A stretch of DNA of 64,000 bases from an uncultured Paracoccaceae bacterium (GTDB lineage Bacteria; Pseudomonadota; Alphaproteobacteria; Rhodobacterales; Rhodobacteraceae): the NCBI GenBank assembly GCA_947495795.1, contig CANMAI010000007.1, positions 124,001-188,000 of the forward strand. The letters run 5' to 3'. The position numbers were made by a program, and so were the translations under genes. Below the pieces are notes generated by a model. The model searched no databases. It was not told the DNA's origin and was given only the letters and a program-made list of their open reading frames with translations. Positions 28,438 through 36,674 of the stretch are shown here, in pieces; position 1 is the first letter of the stretch; every line of letters starts with the position of its first letter.

Positions 28438-29402
28438 GCCCTTCCCTCCGCCAGCCAGCCTTCGATGAGGAAGCGGGCAATCGCGCCCTGTCGGGCGGGG
28501 CGGAGAGCGGGGTTGGCGCCTTCCAGAGAGGCCTTGAGATCGGGTTTGGAGACCCACATTGCATCCTCCAGTTCGACCGGATCGCGGGTGATCTGATCGC
28601 CCTCCGCATGGCCCCAGCAGCCGATCATGAGAGAGGCGGGGAAGGGCCAGGGCTGGCTGGCCAGATAGCCCACCTCGCCCACGAAAATCCCTGCTTCTTC
28701 AAGGGTTTCGCGCCTTACGGCGGCCTCTATGGTTTCTCCGGGTTCCATGAAACCGGCGAGGAGGGAGTACATGCCTTCGGGCCAGCCGGGGGAGCGGCCG
28801 AGGAGAACCTTTTCGCTGTGGGTGATGAGCATGATGACCACAGGATCCGTACGGGGGAAATGATGGGCTTGGCAGCGGGTGCAGGTGCGTTGCCATCCGG
28901 CGAGGGAGGGCGTGCTGGTTGCACCGCATTTGGCGCAGTAGCCATGGGTTGTATGCCACGCGAAAACACCCCGTGCGCCAGCGGCGTGGGCGGCATCTTC
29001 GGGGGCCAGACTGGCCATGGTGGCGCGGAGATCGAGGAAGGCCTGGCCGGGGCGCATTTCGGGGTGGCGGTTCTGGCTTTCATCCAGGAACCGGCCCAAG
29101 GCATCCTTATCGGCTTCCGGGTCTTCCCAAGCCGAAATGTCGGTGGCGAAACGGGGAGCTTCGGCCTCATTTAAGCCAAGGAATACAGGAGGTTCCGTAG
29201 CTTCCGAGAGGATCGGCGCGTTCATCGGAAGCCATTGCAGAAGGGGGCTGACATCGCCTTCAAAAAGCGGTTTGCCGCGCCAGATCACGCAGGTTCTGGC
29301 CTCCGGCTTGGCGCGGAGAAGTGCCTGATTTTTGGGGTCTCGCAGGTGGCTTGCACGGTCGAGTGTTGCACCTGTGAAGGTGAGGGGCGGCTGGGCTGAC
29401 AT
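28434..29402 (-). CDS. nudC: NAD+ diphosphatase NudC
   Basis: Nudix hydrolase that cleaves NAD(H) and removes NAD caps from RNA. The 322-residue protein has an N-terminal NudC domain, a four-Cys zinc ribbon (CAKCG then CTRCQ) and the Nudix box GETIEAAVRRETLEEAGI, followed by the NudC-specific SQPWPFPASLM. Length and domain order fit the family well. It is the first gene of the pair with the SRPBCC protein. Confidence 0.94.
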   Translation of the reverse strand: MSAQPPLTFTGATLDRASHLRDPKNQALLRAKPEARTCVIWRGKPLFEGDVSPLLQWLPMNAPILSEATEPPVFLGLNEAEAPRFATDISAWEDPEADKDALGRFLDESQNRHPEMRPGQAFLDLRATMASLAPEDAAHAAGARGVFAWHTTHGYCAKCGATSTPSLAGWQRTCTRCQAHHFPRTDPVVIMLITHSEKVLLGRSPGWPEGMYSLLAGFMEPGETIEAAVRRETLEEAGIFVGEVGYLASQPWPFPASLMIGCWGHAEGDQITRDPVELEDAMWVSKPDLKASLEGANPALRPARQGAIARFLIEGWLAEGRA

Positions 29403-29504
29403 GGGAGATCCTTGACGCGTGATCTGTGCGCTTTAGCCTATTTGCCGCCTGTTTGGCAACGGCGGAGGGGCCTTGCGGAACACGGCCAATGGGCCTATAT
29501 GAGC

Positions 29505-29604
29505 GGTGAGAGGTTGGTGCGGGCGAGCGCCTCGCCAACCCGGTCAGATCCGGAAGGAAGCAGCCGTAACGAGCCCCGCTTGGGTCGTTATCCAGCCTCT
29601 CACC
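29505..29604 (+). ncRNA. ffs: 4.5S RNA of the signal recognition particle
   Basis: The conserved SRP core GGTCAGATCCGGAAGGAAGC lies near the middle, giving the GGAA tetraloop and the asymmetric internal loop that binds Ffh. The ends pair as GGTGAGAGGTTGG (29505-29517) with CCAGCCTCTCACC (29592-29604). The length of about 100 nt matches the small bacterial form. In many Rhodobacterales it lies just upstream of dnaX; here two Hint-domain genes separate them. Confidence 0.95.
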
Positions 29605-29956
29605 ACTCCCCTCTATAACAGCGCCAAAGTGCGATATGGTTTTGGTACGGGTTTGGTACCGTTTCGGTATGGGTGCGGGTCGACTTTTCCGGAAAAACGA
29701 GCCGCGCGGGCCGCTTTTGCCGCCGACGCGCCGGGAGGTAACGGATTGCATTACCTGTGAGGTAATGGGTTTCGGAATGTGGAACCTGCAACCCCATTGA
29801 ATATGCAGAAAGAAATGTGTTTGGGGCGACGCGCTGGGTGACTGTTTTAGCCTCATGTTTTCCAGAGCAGCTTTGACAGATTTCTGCCCCATTGTTTGAC
29901 TACATATAAAAATCGATATGTGAGACATTGTAACCAGTTTGGGAGGGACACTTCGA

Positions 29957-30886
29957 ATGCCTATTCTCGATTTCTTTATTCTAGACCCCGCAGGACAGAG
30001 CGGAAACGGGGATTTTGACGGCTTTGGTGGCGCTCCTATCAGCATTGATAGCGGGGACAATACCTTTGAAGACATTGAGCTTGTTGGCACGGACCTTGAA
30101 GGTGGCACTATCTCTGGTGTCGCGACCGTTACGCTTGATGGGGTTGAGTATCAGCTTGTGCAGGTTCTGCTGGGCGGTGAGGAGTATTATGCTGATATCG
30201 GCGGCGCCGATTTAGACGCCTTGGGCACAATCAGGGGTTTGGTGACGACGCTTGACGGTTCTACATTTACCGGCGGGTCCGGTGTTGCCGTATGCTTTGC
30301 CCGCGGCTCCATGATCCGGACGGAGCGTGGCGAAACGCCTGTTGAGGCGCTGGAAGTCGGCGATCTTGTTTGCACCGTTGATCACGGCCTGCAGCCACTG
30401 CGCTGGATTGGTTCCAACACGGTCAGCACCAACGGCGCGCTGGCGCCGATATTGATCAAGGCCGGGGCGCTTGAAGACGGTATGCCTGCCATCGATTTGC
30501 GCGTGTCGCCGAAACATCGGGTGCTTGTATCGGGATGGAAGGCGGAATTGCTGTTTGGTGAGCCCGAGGTTCTTGTGACTGCGGATAGCCTTATCAATGA
30601 CAGAATGATTGCCCGTGATCGGTCAGCGCCTATGATCCAGTACTATCATATGCTGTTTGATAGCCATGAACTCGTCTGGGCAAACGGGAGTGTGAGCGAG
30701 AGCTTCCATCCGACCGCCGCCGCACTGGAAAACATATCAGACGAAACGCGAACCGAGTTGTTTGACATATTTCCGGAGTTGGCGTGTGAAAGCGGTACAA
30801 AGTCTCCGGTCGTGCGGGCGAGTGCTGGTGGATGCGCGGCCAACGGCATGGCGGAAGAGGTGAAACGTTTGGGCATCCCTCTTTAG
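29957..30886 (+). CDS. Hint-domain protein, paralogue 1
   Basis: A 309-residue protein whose N-terminal 105 residues are acidic and Gly-rich (DPAGQSGNGDFDGFGG, then VTLDGVEYQLVQVLLGG). A Hint (intein/hedgehog-like) module follows, starting at C113 in AVCFARGSMIRT, with the block-B-like SPKHR around H187 and a late FDSHELVWANG resembling the C-terminal Hint block. Hint_2 modules of this type occur in secreted Rhodobacterales proteins; self-cleavage at the Cys is inferred. GGGAGGGAC precedes ATG 29957. The gene at 30923-31828 is a clear paralogue in the opposite orientation. Confidence 0.82.
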   Translation: MPILDFFILDPAGQSGNGDFDGFGGAPISIDSGDNTFEDIELVGTDLEGGTISGVATVTLDGVEYQLVQVLLGGEEYYADIGGADLDALGTIRGLVTTLDGSTFTGGSGVAVCFARGSMIRTERGETPVEALEVGDLVCTVDHGLQPLRWIGSNTVSTNGALAPILIKAGALEDGMPAIDLRVSPKHRVLVSGWKAELLFGEPEVLVTADSLINDRMIARDRSAPMIQYYHMLFDSHELVWANGSVSESFHPTAAALENISDETRTELFDIFPELACESGTKSPVVRASAGGCAANGMAEEVKRLGIPL

Positions 30887-30922
30887 CAACAGTGGACGCC
30901 TCGCCGCTGTCTTGTATTGGCA

Positions 30923-31828
30923 TCACTCCGCGATCAGCCGGGCCTCTTTGCCGGTGACGACCATGCGGGCCGCCTTGCCGAAGGCTTTGGGACTTTCGCG
31001 AAGTTCGGGGAAGAGGGTGTAGATCTCTTCGCGGACGTCGGCCTCCACATTGTCGAGCGCGATGCTGCTGGGATTGAAGCTTTCGCTCGGGGTGCCGTTG
31101 GAGATGATGATCTCGTGGGTGTTGAAGAGGATGTGGTGGTATTCGACCGTCTCGATCCCGTATTCGGGGCGGATTGTGCTGTCGTTGATCAGGCCTTCTG
31201 CGGTGGCGAGCACCTCTTCCTGGCCGAAGAGCACCTCTGCCCGCCAGCCCTTGATGATCACGCGGTGCCGGGGGGAGACGATGAGATCGGTGGAGGGCGC
31301 ATTTTTGCCCAAAGCGCCTGCGCAGATGCGGACGGGGCGGAGCGCACCGCGCGCAGGCACGGTGGAGTGCCCGATCCAGACGATGGGGCGGGCGCCCTTG
31401 TCGAGTGTAATGACCTGATCTCCGGCGCGGAGATCCTCCACTTTGCGGGGGCCATCGGGTGTTTCGATCAGGGTGCCGCGGGCAAAGCAGACAGCGACGG
31501 GGCCGCCATCATCGAATTCACCGTCATCCTCGGCATCTTCAAGCGCAGCAGCGGCTCCTTGCAGAAGGCCAAGGCCGGGCAGATCGGTGCCATCGACATC
31601 GGCGTAATACTCTGCCCCGCTGGCTGTGATCTTGATGAGTTCCAGTGTGTTGCCATCGAGTGTGATGACGGAGACGCCTTCGATTGTGGCGCCTTCGAGG
31701 GATGTGCCTTCAAAATCGGCGTCATCGAGGAAGCTGTCTCCGGTATCGACGGAGACGCTATCCGCCTCGAACCGGCCATTGGCGCTGTTGCCAGCCTGAT
31801 CGAACATGTGGAAACTCAGGATCGCCAT
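30923..31828 (-). CDS. Hint-domain protein, paralogue 2
   Basis: A 301-residue paralogue of the preceding gene with the same plan: N-terminal domain (MAILSFHMFDQAGNSANGRF, then VITLDGNTLELIKITASG), the Hint nucleophile C114 in VAVCFARGTLIET, SPRHRV at 185-189 and a late FNTHEIIISNG. Shared blocks such as W-x-AE-x-LFG-x-EEVL and EEYYAD-like stretches show recent common ancestry. There is no RTX repeat or type I transporter nearby. The two genes converge with 36 bp between them, an inverted duplication between ffs and dnaX. Confidence 0.82.
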   Translation of the reverse strand: MAILSFHMFDQAGNSANGRFEADSVSVDTGDSFLDDADFEGTSLEGATIEGVSVITLDGNTLELIKITASGAEYYADVDGTDLPGLGLLQGAAAALEDAEDDGEFDDGGPVAVCFARGTLIETPDGPRKVEDLRAGDQVITLDKGARPIVWIGHSTVPARGALRPVRICAGALGKNAPSTDLIVSPRHRVIIKGWRAEVLFGQEEVLATAEGLINDSTIRPEYGIETVEYHHILFNTHEIIISNGTPSESFNPSSIALDNVEADVREEIYTLFPELRESPKAFGKAARMVVTGKEARLIAE

Positions 31829-32053
31829 GTATGCCTCTCTGATCGCCTTTCAGCACATACCCGCACAGTGTAATATTGCAAGTGCGAAAGGACTGTTAAT
31901 CGCGCGCGTTAACCATTGCGGCCGAAATGCGGCGGGATTGCGCCCAAATTACGCGAGGCGTTTGAAGTATTTTGAAACATGCATGTGTATTGCCGGTTTG
32001 CTGTGCAGATCATCCCTCCTTTCCCGCGCGTTCGAATCGCGGTAGCCAAGGGC

Positions 32054-33784
32054 ATGGTTGATCAATCTGCTGACGCTCCCGCCTACCGCGTGCTTGCCCG
32101 CAAGTACCGACCCGCCACCTTTGCCGACCTGAAGGGGCAGGAGGCGATGGTGCGGACGTTGAAGAATGCGTTTGCGGCGGACCGGATCGCCCATGCCTTC
32201 GTGATGACGGGCGTGCGGGGAGTGGGCAAGACCACGACCGCGCGGATCATTGCAAAGGGTTTGAATTGTATTGGCACGGATGGGACCGGCGGGCCGACGA
32301 TCGAACCCTGCGGCGTGTGCGAGCCCTGTGTGGCGATTGCCGAGGGGCGGCATGTGGACGTTCTGGAGATGGATGCGGCCTCGCGGACGGGTGTGGGCGA
32401 CATTCGCGAGATTATCGAGAGTGTGAATTACCGGGCGGCCTCGGCGCGGTACAAGGTGTATATCATTGATGAGGTGCACATGCTTTCGACCAGTGCGTTC
32501 AATGCGCTGCTGAAAACGCTGGAGGAGCCGCCGGCGCATGTGAAGTTCATCTTTGCGACAACGGAAATTCGCAAGGTGCCGGTGACGGTGCTGTCGCGCT
32601 GTCAGCGGTTTGATCTGCGGCGGATCGAACCGGAGGTGATGATCGATTTCCTCGGCGAGATTGCCGGTAAGGAGGGGGCGGAGATTTCTGCGGAGGCCCT
32701 GGGGCTGATCACGCGGGCCTCCGAAGGCTCGGCGCGGGATGCCTTGAGTTTGCTGGATCAGGCGATTGCACATGGGGCGGGTGAGACATCCGTTGATCAG
32801 GTGCGGGCTATGCTGGGATTGGCGGATCGCGGGCGGATCCTGGATCTCTTTGATCTTGTGATGAAGGGGAATGCGGCGGGCGCATTGGCGGAGCTTTCGG
32901 CGCAATATGCGGATGGGGCGGATCCGATGGTCGTGCTGCGCGATCTGGCGGAGGTGACGCACTGGATTTCCGTCGTGAAGATCAGCCCGGAGGCGGCGGA
33001 AGACCCGACGGTGAATGCCGATGAGCGCATGCGCGGGCTTGGACTGGCGGAAGGGCTTTCCATGCGCGTTCTGGCGCGCACGTGGCAGATGCTGCTGAAG
33101 GCGCTGGAGGAGGTGGCAGCGGCCCCGAATGCGATGATGGCGGCGGAGATGGCGATTATCCGACTGACGCATGTGGCGGATCTGCCGGCACCAGGTGATC
33201 TGGTGAAGAAGCTGCAGGCCAACCCGCCTGCGCCTTCAGGCGGGGCCGTGCGCGGTGGTGCCCCTTCCGGCGGTGGCGTGCAGGCAGTGGCAGGTGGCGG
33301 CGCGGTGGCGGTGGCCGAGCCCGGGCCGTTCACGCCTTATGCCACGTTCGAGGATGTGGTGCGGCTGATCCGGGCGCGGCGGGATATGCGGCTGCTGGTG
33401 GAGGTGGAGGGCGGCCTGCAACTGGTGAAATACGCGCCGGGGCGGATAGAATTTTCCGTGACGGACACAGCCCCCGCCGATCTTGCCGCGCGCCTCGCCG
33501 GGCGCCTGCAGGACTGGACGGGCGCGCGCTGGGGGGTGACGGTTGTGAACGAACCGGGTGCCGCGACGATCTTGGAGACGCGCAACAAGGACCGGTCCGA
33601 CAAGGTGGGGCAGGCGATGGGGCACCCCTTGGTGCAGGCGGTGATGGCTGCCTTTCCGGGCGTGGGCGAAGGCCAGATCCGGGTGCTGGAGGCTGTGGTG
33701 GAGGACGAAGCCAACGAGGATCTTGTGCCGATTGATCCGGAGGATGATGACGACTGGATGCCGGTGGACCCATTCGAGGATTGA
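32054..33784 (+). CDS. dnaX: DNA polymerase III subunits gamma/tau
   Basis: Clamp-loader ATPase of 576 residues. It begins VLARKYRPATFADLKGQ, with Walker A GVRGVGKTTTARI, a Cys-rich zinc module (CIGTDG, then CGVCEPC), Walker B VYIIDEVHML and the sensor-1/SRC stretch TVLSRCQRFDLRRI. A Pro/Gly-rich linker (about residues 400-430) leads to the tau C-terminal region. ATG 32054 (MVDQSADAP) is preferred to 31979 because the sequence between is unlike DnaX. ybaB and recR normally follow directly but are displaced here. Confidence 0.95.
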   Translation: MVDQSADAPAYRVLARKYRPATFADLKGQEAMVRTLKNAFAADRIAHAFVMTGVRGVGKTTTARIIAKGLNCIGTDGTGGPTIEPCGVCEPCVAIAEGRHVDVLEMDAASRTGVGDIREIIESVNYRAASARYKVYIIDEVHMLSTSAFNALLKTLEEPPAHVKFIFATTEIRKVPVTVLSRCQRFDLRRIEPEVMIDFLGEIAGKEGAEISAEALGLITRASEGSARDALSLLDQAIAHGAGETSVDQVRAMLGLADRGRILDLFDLVMKGNAAGALAELSAQYADGADPMVVLRDLAEVTHWISVVKISPEAAEDPTVNADERMRGLGLAEGLSMRVLARTWQMLLKALEEVAAAPNAMMAAEMAIIRLTHVADLPAPGDLVKKLQANPPAPSGGAVRGGAPSGGGVQAVAGGGAVAVAEPGPFTPYATFEDVVRLIRARRDMRLLVEVEGGLQLVKYAPGRIEFSVTDTAPADLAARLAGRLQDWTGARWGVTVVNEPGAATILETRNKDRSDKVGQAMGHPLVQAVMAAFPGVGEGQIRVLEAVVEDEANEDLVPIDPEDDDDWMPVDPFED

Positions 33785-34140
33785 CGGTTTGTGCGCACCT
33801 TGCAGGAGGTTCGCGTCCCTTTAAGGCGGTTCCAGGAACATCTGAAACGCCCAGACCGAGCCGCGCTTTTGGCGCTGCCACGCTATTGACGTTTCAGGCT
33901 TGAGAAGCGCTTTAAGTTCGTTTCTGAGCGACCCGCCTATAAGATGCACCGTTGCCTTGGTGCTGATGTATCGGCTCCGGTTGCGACGCGTGCTCCGCGA
34001 TGTGGCGACAATCGTGTAGAACATCGCAGATGATTGACCTGATCCAGCCGGTTTTCCAAACCCAGCCGCTTCTGATCGTCACGCAATGTTGGCCCAAACG
34101 TCACGTATTTCAGTCCCAGGCCTGCCTTTCCGGTCGTTTG
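33785..34140. other. Intergenic stretch with fragmentary open frames
   Basis: The 356 bp after dnaX hold no convincing gene. A reverse-strand open frame of 67 codons (33821-34024, with STKATVHLIGGSLRNELKAL) and a neighbouring frame (DDQKRLGLENRLDQ near 34050) look like pieces of a decayed reading frame, but I recognise no family. It marks the left edge of the accessory insert between dnaX and ybaB. Confidence 0.35.
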
Positions 34141-34734
34141 TCACGCGATAAGCTGTCGGATTCCTTTCCTCAGGAAAGCCTCGGTTCCCAGCTTTACGTC
34201 CGCGGACCGGCAAAGCTGGTCTTCAAGTTCCAGCACGCTCATACCGTGGATCAAGGCCCAGACCGTATTGATCATCGTGTCAAACCGGTCGTCCGACATC
34301 GTCGGCTCAACGTTTCGAATGGCCTGTTGCAAGATCGTGTAGGCGGCGCTGCTCTCATGCAGGAATTCTTGTGTGCGTTCGGTGATGGCATTGCGGTTGA
34401 ACATCAGCCGAAACACCACCGGATTGCGCGTTGCGAAGGCAAGGTATGCGATGCTCATCTTGGTGAGTTCTTCTTCCGGCGCGTGCTGTGAGCCAACAAC
34501 CCGCAGCAACTCAGCTGACAATTCGCGGAAGCCGTCAGCGGCACAGGCGGCAAGCAAATGAGCCCATGTTGGGAAATGATGCATCGGTGCGCCATGGGAC
34601 ACTTCCGCCTGTCGCGCGATGGCGCGCAGCGACGGGTTCGTCTCAGTTTCGAGCAGCACCCGACCGACACGCACCAATTCGGCTCGAAGGTCGCCATGAT
34701 GATATTTAGATTTTTTCGCAGTTTTCATCGTCAT
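34141..34734 (-). CDS. TetR/AcrR family transcriptional regulator
   Basis: A 197-residue repressor with the N-terminal TetR signature KYHHGDLRAELVRVGRVLL and helix-turn-helix LRAIARQAEVSHGAPMHHF; the C-terminal part is the WHG type (FATRNPVVFRLMFNRNAI). It is divergent from the exported protein at 34828. Two palindromic sites in the gap, at 34758-34772 and 34793-34807, are its probable operators. Ligand unknown. Confidence 0.9.
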   Translation of the reverse strand: MTMKTAKKSKYHHGDLRAELVRVGRVLLETETNPSLRAIARQAEVSHGAPMHHFPTWAHLLAACAADGFRELSAELLRVVGSQHAPEEELTKMSIAYLAFATRNPVVFRLMFNRNAITERTQEFLHESSAAYTILQQAIRNVEPTMSDDRFDTMINTVWALIHGMSVLELEDQLCRSADVKLGTEAFLRKGIRQLIA

Positions 34735-34757
34735 GGATGAGAAACATAGAAGCCTAA

Positions 34758-34807
34758 CTTGTCATTGACAAGATGGAGTGCTCCAACTTAATCTTGTCAC
34801 TGACTAG
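34758..34807 (+). promoter_or_regulatory. Promoter with two TetR-type operators
   Basis: CTTGTCATTGACAAG (34758-34772) is a perfect 7-1-7 palindrome, and CTTGTCACTGACTAG (34793-34807) is an imperfect copy 35 bp further. The first overlaps a consensus -35 box TTGACA (34765-34770), which has TTAATC (34788-34793) at 17-bp spacing as a -10 box; the second would cover the start site. The arrangement suits repression of the gene at 34828. Confidence 0.7.
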
Positions 34808-34827
34808 ATTAAGATTAGGATACTGGA

Positions 34828-35412
34828 ATGACTTTCAAGACCCTTACCGCAACGGCTGTTGCGCTGGCCGCTGCCGCTGGCCCCGCTCTTTCCGACACCG
34901 CCGAAAGCGCCCTTATCGGCATGTGGACAACGCCTTTATCCGCACAACAGGCACCCGGTGGCGGCGCAAGTGCGTTCCTGCGCCAGACGGTCATCTTCAC
35001 CGACACCCGCCAGGATATCCGCGCCGAAGTGTTTGCTGACCCAGCCGGGGAAATGCCGATCTTTACCTACGCCTCGTCTGGTCCCTATGTGGCCGTTGGC
35101 GCGTCCGACGTTGTTCAGGGCGCATTGAACCTCGAATTGGTCAACGAAACGTCTGAGGTGACACTCTTCATGGAGGTTCCGGACCTGATGGCGGCGGTTG
35201 GTATGGGGGGCTGCGATCTCATTGTCGGAGAGGCGATCGATGTGACCACTTGCATATCTGGCCCACCTTTTCTTGTGACCGACTGTACCGATCTGGATCT
35301 TGTGCTTGTGGATGAGAACGGCACGCGCCTGCGTTTCGGGGACCAGAGTGTCGACCGCTGCGTGGCGCGCCCAACCGAGCTTGATGCGACGGCGTTCCGA
35401 AAGGCAGAATAG
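34828..35412 (+). CDS. Exported protein of unknown function under TetR control
   Basis: A 194-residue protein with a signal peptide (MTFKTLTATAVALAAAAGPALS). The mature part begins ESALIGMWTTPLSAQQ and has alternating beta-strand patterns (RQTVIFTDTRQDIRAEVFAD), one Cys pair region (GGCDLIVG to TTCISGPPFLVTDCTDLD) and a last Cys near the C-terminus. The 'GxW' start and Arg-rich strands recall APCDD1-like lipocalin-type domains, a weak resemblance. It faces a TetR gene across a 93-bp gap with two operators, so it is probably induced by that regulator's ligand. Confidence 0.65.
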   Translation: MTFKTLTATAVALAAAAGPALSDTAESALIGMWTTPLSAQQAPGGGASAFLRQTVIFTDTRQDIRAEVFADPAGEMPIFTYASSGPYVAVGASDVVQGALNLELVNETSEVTLFMEVPDLMAAVGMGGCDLIVGEAIDVTTCISGPPFLVTDCTDLDLVLVDENGTRLRFGDQSVDRCVARPTELDATAFRKAE

Positions 35413-35765
35413 GCCCGTGTCGTGACGGGAACGCCAACGGTCACTGATGTTCCACACATCGATCAGGTTATCATGCACATCTTGCAGCCGGACCGGGTGC
35501 CGCCCTGGCGCGGTACCCGTATTGCGGGCCGAAACGTGCTGTTGTGACCCAAAGTGCTGGACTACATCGGTATATCTGAATTTTCGCGTTGAAGCCTGCA
35601 GTCAGGCCTATATGGTTAACGTGCCTCAGGTTGCTCGGAGTTTGGGAGTTTATGGTCGCTTTATCGAGCAACCGCGCTGGCTCTCTCCAATCATGTGCAT
35701 CTGAAACGTAAAGCTGTGCCGGACCTTCGGCAGAAATTGGTTCAAGGATTTTCAGGAGAGACTTC
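35413..35765. other. Intergenic stretch, no clear gene
   Basis: In these 353 bp I see no gene. CCCGT/ACGGG at about 35415-35430 could form a small hairpin after the upstream stop. A short forward frame (near 35455-35545, with MHILQPDRVPPWRGTRI) is open for about 30 codons and may be a remnant. A good Shine-Dalgarno for the next gene lies at the right end. Confidence 0.3.
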
Positions 35766-36590
35766 ATGACGACATTCGCAACACTCTGCCTCGGGTCGCG
35801 CGGCGATGCGGTAACATGGGAGAAGGGCTGTACCGGGCTTGGCATGCGGAAGGGTGTTTCCATTCGCACTGCAAACCCTCAGGAGCACAACGTTGGCAGC
35901 TTTTTCTCTTCGCGTGCCAACTGGCTTTATTTCGGCGGGCATTTCGGCGATTCGAGCATTTCCAACCGTGAGAGGAGATATACCGCTCTCTATAACGACG
36001 CGGAAACCCACGAATTCTTTTTTGACCCTTGGGGTGTGGACCATGTCGACTTCACCAAAAAGGGGAAAGACATGTCGACGAAGTATCGCAAGGATGGGCC
36101 CCGATTCAACCTCGACAAGAGCTGCGAGCTTATCCTCTGGGCGGGATGCAGCATGCTTTCCCAGGTCCACAGGAAGGAAGTGAGAAAGTTCCAAAAGCTG
36201 TTCCACTCGCCAAAGCCTGCGGTAAAGGCGGCGAAACCGGCGCCTGTTCTGGTTGGGCCGAAGGAAGCCGCCCCGCCAGAGCTGCCGATTGCCCTTCAGC
36301 CCCCGAAGCCGCGCTACGGCATGGTGATGCTGGGCTTTCGCAGGCTTACGGGGTGGAAGATTGTAGACGCGGTTCTCGGCAACGGCTTTCTGAAGAGCGG
36401 GCACTTCTTTGACCTGATGGCTGAGGGAGAACCGACGGCGGAGCGGGCTGTTTTTGCCTGGCTGAGGGCGGCTGCAAACGCGTATGGAACCAACAGGGAT
36501 ATGACGAGCAGGTTTGCCGCGTTGGATCGTATGGGACAAACATGGATACTTGACGGAAAAGAGATCGTGGCAGGTGACTTTATCAAGTAG
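35766..36590 (+). CDS. Candidate caspase-fold (His/Cys dyad) protein
   Basis: A 274-residue protein I cannot assign to a named family with confidence. Two hydrophobic strands each end in a catalytic-looking residue: NWLYFGGHFGD (H59) and ELILWAGCSMLS (C128). The spacing and context match the His and Cys of caspase-like proteases (clan CD), where a 'GH' turn and an 'xxCS' turn follow parallel strands. A Pro/Ala-rich linker (about 148-182) separates this from a C-terminal domain (YGMVMLGFRRLTGWKIVDAVL to WILDGKEIVAGDF). GGAGAG precedes ATG 35766. There is no signal peptide. It lies in the accessory insert between dnaX and ybaB. Confidence 0.5.
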   Translation: MTTFATLCLGSRGDAVTWEKGCTGLGMRKGVSIRTANPQEHNVGSFFSSRANWLYFGGHFGDSSISNRERRYTALYNDAETHEFFFDPWGVDHVDFTKKGKDMSTKYRKDGPRFNLDKSCELILWAGCSMLSQVHRKEVRKFQKLFHSPKPAVKAAKPAPVLVGPKEAAPPELPIALQPPKPRYGMVMLGFRRLTGWKIVDAVLGNGFLKSGHFFDLMAEGEPTAERAVFAWLRAAANAYGTNRDMTSRFAALDRMGQTWILDGKEIVAGDFIK

Positions 36591-36674
36591 TCTCGCGGCT
36601 CTTGGCATCCGAGTTTGAACCGGTTGTGACTGCCGCAGCAGTATCGCATGAGTTCCGGCGTAGAGACGGCGCGG

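Noticed and set aside
29260-30108. Reverse open frame spanning the 4.5S RNA
   Set aside because: It covers the ffs RNA and the promoter of the Hint gene and has no domain; a chance open frame.
35766-35850. Peptidoglycan-binding motif at the N-terminus of the candidate caspase-like protein (LCLGSRGDAVTWEKGCTGLGM)
   Set aside because: It resembles the first turn of PG_binding_1 domains, but the rest of the domain does not follow and there is no signal peptide.
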